The notes beneath the pieces are model-generated. The model was given only the letters and a program-made list of their open reading frames with translations, made no database searches and was not told the origin of the DNA. Below are positions 25,746-35,045 of a stretch of DNA of 64,000 nt, piece by piece. The DNA lies in assembly GCF_963668475.1 (NCBI RefSeq), contig NZ_OY764544.1, positions 2,790,001 to 2,854,000 of the forward strand. Reading direction: 5' to 3'. Both the position numbers and the translations under genes were made by a program. Origin of the DNA: an uncultured Methanospirillum sp. (lineage in GTDB: Archaea; Halobacteriota; Methanomicrobia; Methanomicrobiales; Methanospirillaceae). Position 1 is the first letter of the stretch. Every line of letters starts with the position of its first letter.

Positions 25746-26794
25746 TCCATCATCACCACTTTGCCTTTGTGTTTGGCGTATATTGCATAGTCAACGAGCT
25801 TCTTGTCAGCCAGGAGGGATGCCACTGATGGAGCTGCCTCACGGTGGAAGAGATCAGAGGTGATCACATCTGTCACAGTCATGTCAAAGGAGTCACTTCC
25901 AGATCCTGACCCGTAACTGGTCAAAAAGATCCTATCTCCTGGTTTTGCAACATCGAGGACTGCAGAGAGTCCGACCATTGATGCTCCTGAGTAGGTATTT
26001 CCAAGGTAGGTGACCGCAAGTCCCGGTTTGATCTGATCCATTGAGAACCCGAGCATTCCTGCTGCCTGAACCGGGAATTTTCCGTTCGGCTGGTGGAACA
26101 CAGCGAAGTCATAATCAGATGGTTTGGTTCCCATCTTTTCGAGCATCATCTTCGATGCTCCGATAACATGCTTGAAGTATGCAGGCTCACCCGTAAACCT
26201 TCCACCATGACGTGGGTACGGTTTGTTCTCCCGTCTCCAGAAGTCTGGTGTATCTGTGGAGAATGAACAGGTGTGATTGATCTCGGCAATCGGATCATCG
26301 TTACCGATAACAAATGCGGCTCCTCCGGCTGCTGCCGTGTATTCAAGTGCATCGCCGGGCTCTCCCTGAGCGATATCTGCACCAACGGCAACAGAAAGTT
26401 TAACCATACCTGATTTGACAAGACCCATCGAGGTCTGAATCGCTGCAGTTCCTGCTTTGCATGCAAATTCGTAATCTGCTGCAGTCATCACAGGCGTTGC
26501 CCCTATAGCTTCTCCGACTGTCACTGCAGTAGGCTTGACCGCGTACGGGTGTGACTCGGATCCGACATATACTGCTTCGATATCAACCGGGTTGATCTCA
26601 CGCCGTGCCATTGCTGCACGGGTTGCCTCGACTGAGATGGTGATGGTGTCTTCGTCCATGTCAGGAAGACTCTTCTCAAACACTCCGAGACCCTTTGAGA
26701 TCTCGGCACCATTCGCACCCCAGACCCGTGCGATCTCTTCTACCTTGATACGGTAGCGTGGAATGTACGCCCCGTATGAGATTATTCCTACCAT
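25742..26794 (-). CDS. Hydroxymethylglutaryl-CoA synthase
   Basis: The 350-residue enzyme makes HMG-CoA from acetoacetyl-CoA and acetyl-CoA. It starts [20 protein letters not shown], has the catalytic Cys in [15 protein letters not shown], the catalytic His in [14 protein letters not shown], and the glycine-rich end [13 protein letters not shown]. Length is typical of the archaeal enzyme. It overlaps both neighbours (7 bases with the regulator gene, 4 with the thiolase). Confidence 0.95.
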   Translation of the reverse strand: MVGIISYGAYIPRYRIKVEEIARVWGANGAEISKGLGVFEKSLPDMDEDTITISVEATRAAMARREINPVDIEAVYVGSESHPYAVKPTAVTVGEAIGATPVMTAADYEFACKAGTAAIQTSMGLVKSGMVKLSVAVGADIAQGEPGDALEYTAAAGGAAFVIGNDDPIAEINHTCSFSTDTPDFWRRENKPYPRHGGRFTGEPAYFKHVIGASKMMLEKMGTKPSDYDFAVFHQPNGKFPVQAAGMLGFSMDQIKPGLAVTYLGNTYSGASMVGLSAVLDVAKPGDRIFLTSYGSGSGSDSFDMTVTDVITSDLFHREAAPSVASLLADKKLVDYAIYAKHKGKVVMME

Positions 26795-27498
26795 TTTTCG
26801 TCCCTCAGACTCTCCACGATCTCTTCAATATCCTTCTCGGTACACATCAGGGTGATGTGATCCTTCTCTGCCATCTTTGGCACGATCGGATGAACATCCC
26901 CTGCTGAAATGCCGTGGAGTACTACGCACCGGGGTTTGAAGGGGGTAACCCGGATCGCCACCATTGGTGACTTTCCATTGGAAACTCCGGTGAAGATGAG
27001 CGCCCGTTCGGTGCTCCACCCGTATATCCGGTTGAACTCGTTCGATGAGAGGTTCATAATCGCCTTGATACTGTCGATGATCGTATACCCGTAGATCGTC
27101 AGATCTACCGGCCCTGTGAGGAGTTCTCCCCCAATTACCCTGCAAAACGTCTCCAGGGTGATTGGGTTTGAATAATCATGGAGATCATAGATGACCCCTT
27201 CCCCCATCTCTGCAAAGAGGAGTGAGGCAAATTTCTGTATGTATCTGCCTCCCCTTCCTTCATCAATAGCGAGAATACTATCTACAATCCGTCCGATAAT
27301 CGCAGTACCAGGACTCTTCCTCCTCCCGCTTTCATAGTCACTGATGACCGAAGGCGAGACGCCGAGAAACTCGGACAGGTGTCCCTGAGAGATGTCAAAA
27401 CTCATTCGCCATTTCTTCAGGGTCTTCCCCGGAGAATCAGAGAGGGTTATCTCCCCCGCCATCTTCTCTGCAAGCCGATGGCGCAGTCCCGGTTCCAT
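26788..27498 (-). CDS. Xre-type HTH regulator heading the mevalonate operon
   Basis: The 236-residue protein has a Cro/C1-type HTH at about residues 25-75 ([38 protein letters not shown]). A larger C-terminal domain of unknown ligand follows ([37 protein letters not shown]). It begins the operon and overlaps the HMG-CoA synthase gene. The TATA box lies only about 26 bases before its ATG, so the mRNA is probably leaderless. Autoregulation through the element at 27529 is inferred. Confidence 0.88.
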   Translation of the reverse strand: MEPGLRHRLAEKMAGEITLSDSPGKTLKKWRMSFDISQGHLSEFLGVSPSVISDYESGRRKSPGTAIIGRIVDSILAIDEGRGGRYIQKFASLLFAEMGEGVIYDLHDYSNPITLETFCRVIGGELLTGPVDLTIYGYTIIDSIKAIMNLSSNEFNRIYGWSTERALIFTGVSNGKSPMVAIRVTPFKPRCVVLHGISAGDVHPIVPKMAEKDHITLMCTEKDIEEIVESLRDEKW

Positions 27499-27528
27499 GC
27501 CTGTACAGTGAGGGAGGGGGAAGTTAAA

Positions 27529-27566
27529 TAATTAACGAAATACAGTTCGACAAAGATCGAATTATG
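27529..27566. promoter_or_regulatory. Operator-like element, copy B (mevalonate operon promoter)
   Basis: TAATTAACGA (27529), GTTCGACA (27545) and CGAATTATG (27558) repeat the 24103 element; about 28 of 38 aligned bases are identical, clustered in three blocks. It overlaps the TATA-like TTAAATAATTAA (27524-27535) of the regulator gene, where a bound repressor would block TBP. Confidence 0.65.
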
Positions 27567-27734
27567 GTATTTTAGGTTTCTGGTTATTGCCCCGCATGAT
27601 ATCCGGATTGACGTATTCTGAAGTGTCCGGTTTCTGATACAATTGTGTCTGAAAGGTGCCTGGCAAAATTTTATGTTCTCATATTACGATAGGGGAAGCG
27701 TACCCGTCTTCGTGACGTACCGGAGGTACACCAA

Positions 27735-28211
27735 ATGGCAATCATCAAACGTGAACGTGACCCCTTTGATGCATTCAGAACAGAGATGGACTCTCTCTTC
27801 GCTGACATGGAAAGTCGTTTTCACAACCTGCTTCCATCTTTTCCATCTTACAGTCAGAGGAGCCGTGACCTGCCTGCACTGGCTGCAGGAGGTTTCTCAG
27901 TGGATATCAGGGACGAAGGTGAAGAGGTGGTGGCCCGGGCAGATATACCGGGATGCCAGAAAGACATGGTGAAGATCAGGCTCCTGAGACCGAATCTCCT
28001 TCAGATCACATGCGAACGGAAAGAAGAGAAGGAGGAAGAGGAGAAGAACTACTTCATCAGGGAGCGGTTCTACGGGTCAGTGAGCAGGAGTGTTCCCCTC
28101 CCTGCAGAAGTAACCGAAGAAAATGCCAAGGCAACCTTCGATAACGGGGTGCTCGAAGTACATTTCAAAAAATCACCCCGGGAAATTTCAGGAGATATTC
28201 CCATCTCCTGA
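27735..28211 (+). CDS. hsp20: Small heat-shock protein Hsp20
   Basis: The 158-residue chaperone starts at ATG 27735 after CGGAGGT. An N-terminal arm (DPFDAFRTEMDSLFADM) precedes the alpha-crystallin domain (FSVDIRDEGEEVVARADIPG, FIRERFYGSVSRSVPLP, ATFDNGVLEVHF). It ends with the IXI-type motif IPIS that docks on neighbouring dimers. The linker in the domain carries the acidic-basic run ERKEEKEEEE. It holds unfolded proteins during stress. Confidence 0.95.
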   Translation: MAIIKRERDPFDAFRTEMDSLFADMESRFHNLLPSFPSYSQRSRDLPALAAGGFSVDIRDEGEEVVARADIPGCQKDMVKIRLLRPNLLQITCERKEEKEEEEKNYFIRERFYGSVSRSVPLPAEVTEENAKATFDNGVLEVHFKKSPREISGDIPIS

Positions 28212-28222
28212 TCTTTACTTAT

Positions 28223-28954
28223 TTACTGTTCTTCAGTTTCTGTTTTGAATGAATGAACCGGATCCATCAAGGCAGTTCCGTTCTCTATGGTGAAACCGAG
28301 GATATGTCCACCAGATGCCCGATCTTCAGAAATATAGTGCAGATGGTATCCTGCGTAGTTCACGCCCTGCATCCACGCCGGGAACCAGAATCCTGATATT
28401 GTGCCGGTTGTATTGGTGAGATTAAAGACGCTCTGGTTTGCGATAACTGACGACAGGGGAGGATATGGTTTCTGCTGCACCGGAACACTTCTGACCGTCA
28501 TCTCCGGGAAAAATCCGTCTATCCTGATCGCGTATATGCTGTCCTGGGATGGGAATGACTGCATCAACTCATCCTCAAGTTCGGTAAGATTTTCTGGATT
28601 GGAAAATTCATGGCTCATTTCAGGATTGAATTTGACTGTGTTCATGAATGTAACTCCTGTATCCCCCGGTGGTGTGTGCACAACCCCGTCTGAAGTCACC
28701 TGGTATATTGTACCGTTGAGCTGGATCAACTCTCCATCCATATTTTCAAATCCGCCCACTCCCAGATCGCCCTTTTTATTCATCTCATCCACGGTGGTTA
28801 TGCGATCATAACTGCCTGCTTCAAGAACAGAAAAAACTCCTGCCTGTGAGGTGAGATCTTCATCAGTCTTCCCGGCTGCCATACATGGCATGATGGTAAT
28901 ACCTATCAGTAGTATCAGAACAAAGCATTGAAACAGTGTAGGGATCAGTCTCAT
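28223..28954 (-). CDS. Secreted protein of unknown function
   Basis: From ATG 28954 the product is about 243 residues: signal peptide MRLIPTLFQCFVLILLIGIT with a likely cut after MPCMAA, then an extracellular domain with no family I recognise. Visible features are GVFSVLEAGSYDRITTVDEM, a middle FMNTVKFNPEMSHEFSN and a C-terminal WFPAWMQGVNYAGYHLHY followed by GGHILGF. The last part resembles acetolactate-decarboxylase-like proteins (budA: Gly-Tyr-His-X-His near a GGH motif), so a distant BudA-family relation is possible. The frame from 29056 would add a non-signal extension. Confidence 0.7.
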   Translation of the reverse strand: MRLIPTLFQCFVLILLIGITIMPCMAAGKTDEDLTSQAGVFSVLEAGSYDRITTVDEMNKKGDLGVGGFENMDGELIQLNGTIYQVTSDGVVHTPPGDTGVTFMNTVKFNPEMSHEFSNPENLTELEDELMQSFPSQDSIYAIRIDGFFPEMTVRSVPVQQKPYPPLSSVIANQSVFNLTNTTGTISGFWFPAWMQGVNYAGYHLHYISEDRASGGHILGFTIENGTALMDPVHSFKTETEEQ

Positions 28955-29079
28955 GGCATCATATCTCTCTTCAGAAACTGATGAAACCTCCTTTTTCTCT
29001 GTTCCATCCAAAATTTTATCTGGATTAGTTCTCGTATGGATATCAGTGATCCCCAAGGTTGATCTGCACCAGCAGCAAA

Positions 29080-31635
29080 ATGAGAGGGCCAGTCCTAGCC
29101 CTGGAGACGATTCATATTAACCGGCATATCTGTATTCACGGACACTTTTACCAGCCCCCCCGGGAAAACCCATGGCTTGAAGAGATCGAGTATGAGGGTT
29201 CTGCATCTCCGTATCATGACTGGAATGAACTGATCACGGCAGAATGTTATGTTCCCAATGCTTCATCCCGAATCCTAGGGTCAGGGAGAAATATTCTGGA
29301 TATTGTCAACAATTACGCCAGCATCAGTTTTAATTTCGGTCCAACCCTCCTCTCCTGGATAGAAAAACATAATCCCGAACTCTACGCTCAAATAATCGAA
29401 GCAGATCGCGAGAGTCAGAAACGGTTTTCAGGACACGGCTGTGCGATTGCTCAGGTCTACAATCATATTATTATGCCTCTGGCTTCACGACGGGACAAAG
29501 AGACCGAGATCATCTGGGGCATACGTGACTTCGCCTTACGGTTTAGCCGGATGCCGGAAGGGATGTGGCTTGCTGAAACCGCTGTTGATACCGAAACCCT
29601 TGAAATACTGGCAGAACAGGGCATCCTCTTTACGATCCTCTCTCCATATCAGGCACGCCGGATAAGAAAAATTGCCGGAGGGTCATGGGAGACTACGAAC
29701 CAGGAGAGACTTGATATTGGCAGACCCTATCTCTGCAGACTCCCATCAGGAAGATCGATAACCCTGTTCTTTTACGATCATGCCATTGCCAGCGAGATAG
29801 CATTTGGCTCCCTGCTCAGCAACGGAGAGCAGTTTGCAGACCGGATGATCTCAAGATTCAGAGGGATGGATAACTCCCCACGGTTGCTCAGTATTGCCAC
29901 CGACGGTGAGACCTACGGCCATCATCACCGGTTTGCTGATATGGCCCTTGCATATGCCCTCCACCTCATCGAAGAACAAAAATTAGCCAGAATTACCATC
30001 TTCGGGGAGTACCTAGCAACCCACCCTCCTGAAAACGAGGTTGAGATCTACGAGAACTCCTCATGGAGTTGTAATCATGGTGTCGGACGGTGGCAGAGCG
30101 ATTGTGGATGCCGGACTTATCATGCCTGCCTGATCTCTGATCCGGGTGAGTGTGTCTCACTTACAAACACCACTCCTCCATATAATCCCAGGCTGTGGAA
30201 TCAGAAGTGGCGTGGCCCACTCAGGGAAGCAATGGACCAGTTGAATGCCTCTCTCACCGCGTTGTACCAGAAAGAAGCAGGTCTTCTGTTTTCAGATCCC
30301 CGGGCTGCACGCAACGAGTACATTGACCTGATCCTTGACAGGTCTGATGAACGTCTCGACTGGTTCATCACCAGGCATATGATTCCAGGATTTTCTTCTG
30401 ATCAGGTGGCGAGAGCACTGAAACTTCTTGAAGGTCAGCGCAATGCCCTGCTCATGTACACCAGTTGCGGGTGGTTTTTTGATGAACTTTCCGGGATTGA
30501 GACAGTTCAGGTGATGATGTACGCCTGCAGGGCTATGCAACTGGCACATGAACTCACTGATGTCGATTATGAACCTGCCTTCACCGGTATTCTCGACCGG
30601 GCGGTCAGCAACATTCCGTCATCAGGCCGTGGTGCAGATATTTTTGAGAGATATGTGAAGACAGCCATGGTTGCGAGGGATCAGATCGCCTGTTTTTATG
30701 CCATCACTGTACTTATGGGCGATCTTCAGGATGCAACCTCACTCTATACATACAACATCATATGTGACCATTGCAGGCAGGAAAAAGTAGGAAACCTGGG
30801 ACTCATGACCGGATCTGTAACCTTTACATCTGAACTGACTCGTGAAGAGTCCCATCTCATCATCGTCTCTGTCTGGCTCGGAGATCTTGCGTATATCGGT
30901 GGCACAGGGAACTTTGTCTCTGAAGATGCTTTTATACAGATGGAGCAGGATCTCTGGAATGCGTATAGCCGTCAGGATATTCCTGGATTGGTCTGTTGTA
31001 TGAGGAAGAACTGTGAAACGACAATTCCACTCAGAAAGATCTTCCCTGATGGGAGGAGGAAGATTCAGACATCAGTTCTTGCAACCACTCTCACTGATTT
31101 GGAGTCTCATCTCTGCCAGATATCCACGAGGAATGCGGCTCTCATACAGGCAATACAAGAGGAGGGGACCACCCCTCCTGTCTTCCTTGACTCCCTAAAC
31201 CAGTACATTCTCAATGCTGAAGTCAGAATCTCTCTTGAGACCGGTAACGGGGGTATCCGATCGCTTCGAAAAGCAGTCACCCGCCTTATTCAGAGCAGGG
31301 TGCCTCCTGACACCCTGAACCTGAGCATTATTGCAGCAGATCGGATCTATAGGGAAATCTGTGCGATTGCCCGTGATCCTCAAATCCTGCAGAAGATCCG
31401 GGATGTAAACTCGCTATTTGTTGCACTAAAACCTCTCTCGCTCCAGATGGATCTCCGCAGTAGTCAGAACCTGTTCTTTGCCCTCCACTCCCGCTATATG
31501 GAGCAGGCAGAAAAAAAAGCACATGATGGTGATAAACACTCACGGGATTGGCTAGAAGATATGCAGAAACTTGGGAGGAACCTGGATGTCATCTATGGTG
31601 ATGCATCCACAGCCGATGAGGATCATCTAAACTGA
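29080..31635 (+). CDS. GH57 glycoside hydrolase with DUF3536
   Basis: From ATG 29080 the product is about 851 residues. The GH57 region has the first conserved block CIHGHFYQPPRENPW, the nucleophile block MPEGMWLAETAVDTET, and the acid/base block LSIATDGETYGHHHRFADMA. The C-terminal half (from about residue 380; GRWQSDCGCRTYHACLI, YTSCGWFFDELSGIE) is the DUF3536-type part. The enzyme probably acts on alpha-1,4-glucans as amylase or glucanotransferase. It is followed 60 bases later by MalQ. Confidence 0.9.
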   Translation: MRGPVLALETIHINRHICIHGHFYQPPRENPWLEEIEYEGSASPYHDWNELITAECYVPNASSRILGSGRNILDIVNNYASISFNFGPTLLSWIEKHNPELYAQIIEADRESQKRFSGHGCAIAQVYNHIIMPLASRRDKETEIIWGIRDFALRFSRMPEGMWLAETAVDTETLEILAEQGILFTILSPYQARRIRKIAGGSWETTNQERLDIGRPYLCRLPSGRSITLFFYDHAIASEIAFGSLLSNGEQFADRMISRFRGMDNSPRLLSIATDGETYGHHHRFADMALAYALHLIEEQKLARITIFGEYLATHPPENEVEIYENSSWSCNHGVGRWQSDCGCRTYHACLISDPGECVSLTNTTPPYNPRLWNQKWRGPLREAMDQLNASLTALYQKEAGLLFSDPRAARNEYIDLILDRSDERLDWFITRHMIPGFSSDQVARALKLLEGQRNALLMYTSCGWFFDELSGIETVQVMMYACRAMQLAHELTDVDYEPAFTGILDRAVSNIPSSGRGADIFERYVKTAMVARDQIACFYAITVLMGDLQDATSLYTYNIICDHCRQEKVGNLGLMTGSVTFTSELTREESHLIIVSVWLGDLAYIGGTGNFVSEDAFIQMEQDLWNAYSRQDIPGLVCCMRKNCETTIPLRKIFPDGRRKIQTSVLATTLTDLESHLCQISTRNAALIQAIQEEGTTPPVFLDSLNQYILNAEVRISLETGNGGIRSLRKAVTRLIQSRVPPDTLNLSIIAADRIYREICAIARDPQILQKIRDVNSLFVALKPLSLQMDLRSSQNLFFALHSRYMEQAEKKAHDGDKHSRDWLEDMQKLGRNLDVIYGDASTADEDHLN

Positions 31636-31694
31636 TCCCTGCCGATTATCGGGAATATTTTTCTCTGGGTGCTTCATACTACTCAGATCGATTC

Positions 31695-33191
31695 ATGAAA
31701 ACGAGGGGAAGCGGAGTACTTCTGCATATCACATCGCTGCCGTCCAGGTTTGGAATCGGTGATCTCGGGCCGGGGGCGTATAACTTTATCCGGTTTCTCA
31801 AAGACTCCGGGCAGCGGTACTGGCAGATTCTTCCGATCCATCCGACTGAATATGAGTATGATAACTCCCCATATCATGCATTATCCGCATTTGCCGGCAA
31901 TCCCCTTCTGATAAGTCCGGAAGTCATGGTCTCTGACGGGTTTATTGATCCAAAGGATCTTGAACCGGTACCGGTTTTCACCACCGGAAGTGTTGATTTT
32001 TCACGGGTTATCGCATACAAGGAGGAGGTATTTTCCAGGGCCTTTGAACGGTTCAAGGGTAGCGAAAACCGCTCAGAATTTGGAAAATTCTGTAACAAAA
32101 ACGCGAAATGGCTGGATGATTATACTCTCTTTCAGGCCTTGCGAAAGAAATTTTCTCCTCTCCGGTGGGGTGACTGGCCTTCTGATCTGAAACTCCGCAG
32201 TCCCGAAGCCCTTGACAGGATACGTGCTGAAGAAGCAGATTCCGTACTCAGGGAAAAATTTCTCCAGTACCTTTTTTCAGTTCAGTGGAGTGCGTTCAGA
32301 ACAAAATGCAGGGAATCCGGAATTCTTCTGATTGGTGATATTCCGATCTATGTCGACTACGATAGTGCTGATGTCTGGGTGTATCCGCGATTCTTTAAAC
32401 TTGATGAGAGTCTGAAACCAGAGGTGATAGCCGGGGTCCCTCCTGACTACTTCAGTGAAACCGGGCAGATATGGGACAGCCCGGTCTATGAATGGGATGA
32501 GATCCAGAGTACCGGGTTCTCCTGGTGGATACAGCGGATCGAACATCTTGCATCCCTCGTTGATTATATCAGGATTGATCACTTTCGCGGCCTGATAGGT
32601 TTCTGGGAGATTCCTGCCGGTTCAGAGACCGCAGTGACGGGCAGATGGGTTCCTGCTCCCGGTTATGATCTTCTGAATACTCTTGCAAAACGTTCCGCAT
32701 ATTTACCTATCATTGCTGAGGATCTTGGCATCATCACACCTGATGTGAGGGAGGTAATGCGTGAGTTCTCCCTTCCCGGAATGAAGGTGCTGATCTTTGC
32801 ATTTGGGGCAGGGATAGCGGGAAGCCCGTATATTCCCCATAACATCCCGCGTGACTGTGTGGTCTATACCGGTACTCATGATAATGCCCCGATCTCCGGG
32901 TGGTTCAGGGCAGAAGCCTCTGAAGAAGAGAGGAGAAACCTGTCCGCGTATCTCGGTCATGAACTCCGGGCTGAAGAGGTCACCTGGATGCTCATCAGGC
33001 TTGCGATGATGAGTGTTGGAAACACGGTGATCATCCCGATGCAGGATCTTCTGAATCTGGGCAACGAATCACGGATGAATACTCCGGGGAGTAAAACCGG
33101 CAACTGGTTGTGGAGGGTGAAAGAAGAACAGATACCTGACACTCTCTCTGGAGACCTTCACACCATGACTGCATTGTATTCCCGGCTGTAA
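31695..33191 (+). CDS. malQ: 4-alpha-glucanotransferase (amylomaltase)
   Basis: The 498-residue GH77 enzyme starts MKTRGSGVLLHITSLPSRFG. It has SPYHALSAFAGNPLLIS, the catalytic Asp in YIRIDHFRGLIGFW, the acid Glu in PIIAEDLGIITPDV and the third carboxylate in YTGTHDNAPISGW. It transfers maltooligosaccharide segments between glucans. With the GH57 enzyme it forms an intracellular glycogen-handling pair. Confidence 0.95.
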   Translation: MKTRGSGVLLHITSLPSRFGIGDLGPGAYNFIRFLKDSGQRYWQILPIHPTEYEYDNSPYHALSAFAGNPLLISPEVMVSDGFIDPKDLEPVPVFTTGSVDFSRVIAYKEEVFSRAFERFKGSENRSEFGKFCNKNAKWLDDYTLFQALRKKFSPLRWGDWPSDLKLRSPEALDRIRAEEADSVLREKFLQYLFSVQWSAFRTKCRESGILLIGDIPIYVDYDSADVWVYPRFFKLDESLKPEVIAGVPPDYFSETGQIWDSPVYEWDEIQSTGFSWWIQRIEHLASLVDYIRIDHFRGLIGFWEIPAGSETAVTGRWVPAPGYDLLNTLAKRSAYLPIIAEDLGIITPDVREVMREFSLPGMKVLIFAFGAGIAGSPYIPHNIPRDCVVYTGTHDNAPISGWFRAEASEEERRNLSAYLGHELRAEEVTWMLIRLAMMSVGNTVIIPMQDLLNLGNESRMNTPGSKTGNWLWRVKEEQIPDTLSGDLHTMTALYSRL

Positions 33192-33306
33192 GTCGATCCT
33201 GAATTATGATCCATATCGGTCCGGGAGGTACCGGATCAAAGCACATTTTTGAGATCGATCTCATCAATGATAACGCATTAATAATATCCTCCTCATATAT
33301 GGTATC

Positions 33307-33972
33307 ATGACAGGGCCTGAGGATCTTGAGTGCCTGAAGCACATCGCTCTCCTGGGCGGACTCCATGATCCGGTCTTTCTTAACTCGCAGGGTCTTGGAG
33401 GGGAGCTTGGGATGAGTCCGCAGACTGCATCACGGCGGCTCAAGTCACTGGAGCAGCAAGACCTGATCAGACGGACCATCATCGCAGACGGGCAGCACGT
33501 GACCATCAGCGAAGAGGGTGAGTCTGTACTTCGGAAAGAATACTGTGACTACTACCGGCTCTTTGGAAGAAAAGAGAAGCAGTACCAGTTCCCGGGAACG
33601 GTTGAGTCAGGTTTGGGAGAAGGCGCCTACTACATGAGCATCAGCCAGTATGTGCACCAGTTTGAGAAGATCCTCGGGTTTGCACCATATCCGGGTACAT
33701 TGAATCTCCGTCTCTCACCTGTGGCAATCCAGCGGAGAAAAAAACTGACGCTTGCAGACTGGTTTGTTGTAGAAGGGTTCGAGTCCGAAGGCCGGACATT
33801 CGGTCAGGTCCGATGTCTACCCTGTATGATTGGAAATATCCCCTGTGGGATCGTTGTTCCCGGAAGATCCCATTATCCTGATGCCCTTGTTGAAGTGATA
33901 GCACCGGTTGGGCTGCGTCGTGAACTGAATCTGAAGGATGGAGATGAGGTAATGATTGAGGTTTCATTATGA
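33307..33972 (+). CDS. ribK: CTP-dependent riboflavin kinase with N-terminal wHTH
   Basis: The 221-residue protein has a winged-helix domain (residues ~1-85; GELGMSPQTASRRLKSLEQQ, DGQHVTISEEGESVL) followed by the archaeal riboflavin kinase barrel (VESGLGEGAYYMS, PYPGTLNLRL, LPCMIGNIPCGIVVPGRSHY). It makes FMN with CTP. The wHTH suggests it also acts as a regulator of riboflavin genes. Its stop overlaps the ribB start (ATGA). Confidence 0.93.
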   Translation: MTGPEDLECLKHIALLGGLHDPVFLNSQGLGGELGMSPQTASRRLKSLEQQDLIRRTIIADGQHVTISEEGESVLRKEYCDYYRLFGRKEKQYQFPGTVESGLGEGAYYMSISQYVHQFEKILGFAPYPGTLNLRLSPVAIQRRKKLTLADWFVVEGFESEGRTFGQVRCLPCMIGNIPCGIVVPGRSHYPDALVEVIAPVGLRRELNLKDGDEVMIEVSL

Positions 33973-34640
33973 TTCAAGAGGCCCTTGATGCACTCAGAAA
34001 GGGTGAGATGGTACTGCTCTATGATTTTGATAACCGGGAACGCGAAACGGATCTTGCCATGCGATCTGATCGGATCACCCACCGGGATATCTGCCGGATG
34101 CGTCATGATGCCGGTGGTTTGATCTGTACCGCAATTCCCTATGCATCAGCAAAGAAACTGGGGCTTCCGTTTGCCAGGGATGTCCTCAAGAACTGTGCCA
34201 TGGTCGAGCAGCTCGGAGATATTCCGTATGATCCCTCGAACAACTCTTCATTCTCACTCTGGGTTAATCACCGGAACACCTTCACCGGGATCACAGACAA
34301 GGATCGATCCCTCACGGTGAACGCCCTCTCACAGGTTGTCCAGAATACTCTCGACGGGGAGCCTGTTGTGTTCAAGGAGCAGTTCAGAACCCCCGGTCAC
34401 ATGCCTGTGCTCATCGCTGCAGAAAAACTATTGGATCAACGGCATGGCCAGACCGAACTCTCGGTTGCCATGGCAGAGATGGCAGGTATAAACCCGACGA
34501 TCAGTATCTGTGAGATGCTTGATGATGAGAGTGGGCTTGCCTTGTCAAAGGAAGAGGCGATCAGGTATGCAAAGAAACACGGGCTGGTCTTTGTCGAGGG
34601 TTCAGAGGTTCTTGAAGAGTGGGATAACCGTCAGACATAA
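33969..34640 (+). CDS. ribB: 3,4-dihydroxy-2-butanone-4-phosphate synthase
   Basis: The 223-residue enzyme turns ribulose 5-phosphate into the four-carbon riboflavin precursor. The metal/substrate motif DFDNRERETDLAM, FTGITDKDRSLTVNAL, the RTPGHMPVLIAA strand and RHGQTELSVAMAEMAGINP are complete. It is translationally coupled to ribK. Its 3' two thirds and the following 500 bases are duplicated at 35969. Confidence 0.95.
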   Translation: MIQEALDALRKGEMVLLYDFDNRERETDLAMRSDRITHRDICRMRHDAGGLICTAIPYASAKKLGLPFARDVLKNCAMVEQLGDIPYDPSNNSSFSLWVNHRNTFTGITDKDRSLTVNALSQVVQNTLDGEPVVFKEQFRTPGHMPVLIAAEKLLDQRHGQTELSVAMAEMAGINPTISICEMLDDESGLALSKEEAIRYAKKHGLVFVEGSEVLEEWDNRQT

Positions 34641-34928
34641 GGGGGAAAAATCCTCCTGATTGTCTGCATATTTTTTGAGATTTTTAGTTCAGGTTGATGA
34701 ATAAGTCTTACCCTGATCGTCTGTTCTTGTATCAATAGGTTCGGTAATAAACAATCGAATATCAGTCACATGAAATTTCAGATTTTCTATGAATGAATCG
34801 TGAAAATCGGATTGATCTCTATGTGTTACGTTCATCCTTAAACTATCGATAATTTCTGGCAATTATGCAAAATTGAAGGTCAAGACCACTTAAGGGTTTA
34901 GAAACTGTGGAAAACCTGAATGGAAGGG
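34641..34928. other. Intergenic part of duplicated segment, copy 1
   Basis: No standard gene is seen between ribB and the small open frame at 34929. The first bases after ribB contain AAGGGGGAAAAATCCTCC, a weak hairpin followed by T-rich sequence, which may terminate ribKB. The stretch is almost identical to 36413-36700. Confidence 0.45.
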
Positions 34929-35045
34929 CTAATACTGAGCCTGTTCTGAAAATAGGGGGATAACTCCGTATCCTCCGCCGTGGCTATTGTGGACGGTGCA
35001 ATTATCCCCTAGATCCTGGAAAAAGAGGAGTGATTGGTTTACCAT
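34929..35045 (-). CDS. Possible 38-aa overlapping small ORF, copy 1
   Basis: An ATG inside the last codons of the secreted-protein gene (35045) opens another frame. It reads MVNQSLLFFQDLGDNC, then TVHNSHGGGYGVIPLF and SEQAQY to a TAG. The overlap with the upstream stop would allow coupling or a frameshift extension. It is kept in the second copy with one synonymous change in the Gly run. It may be a relic of a longer C-terminus. Confidence 0.3.
   Translation of the reverse strand: MVNQSLLFFQDLGDNCTVHNSHGGGYGVIPLFSEQAQY

Noticed and set aside
27643..27972. Open frame overlapping the Hsp20 start
   Set aside because: Out of frame with the clear Hsp20 gene; no domain and no ribosome site.
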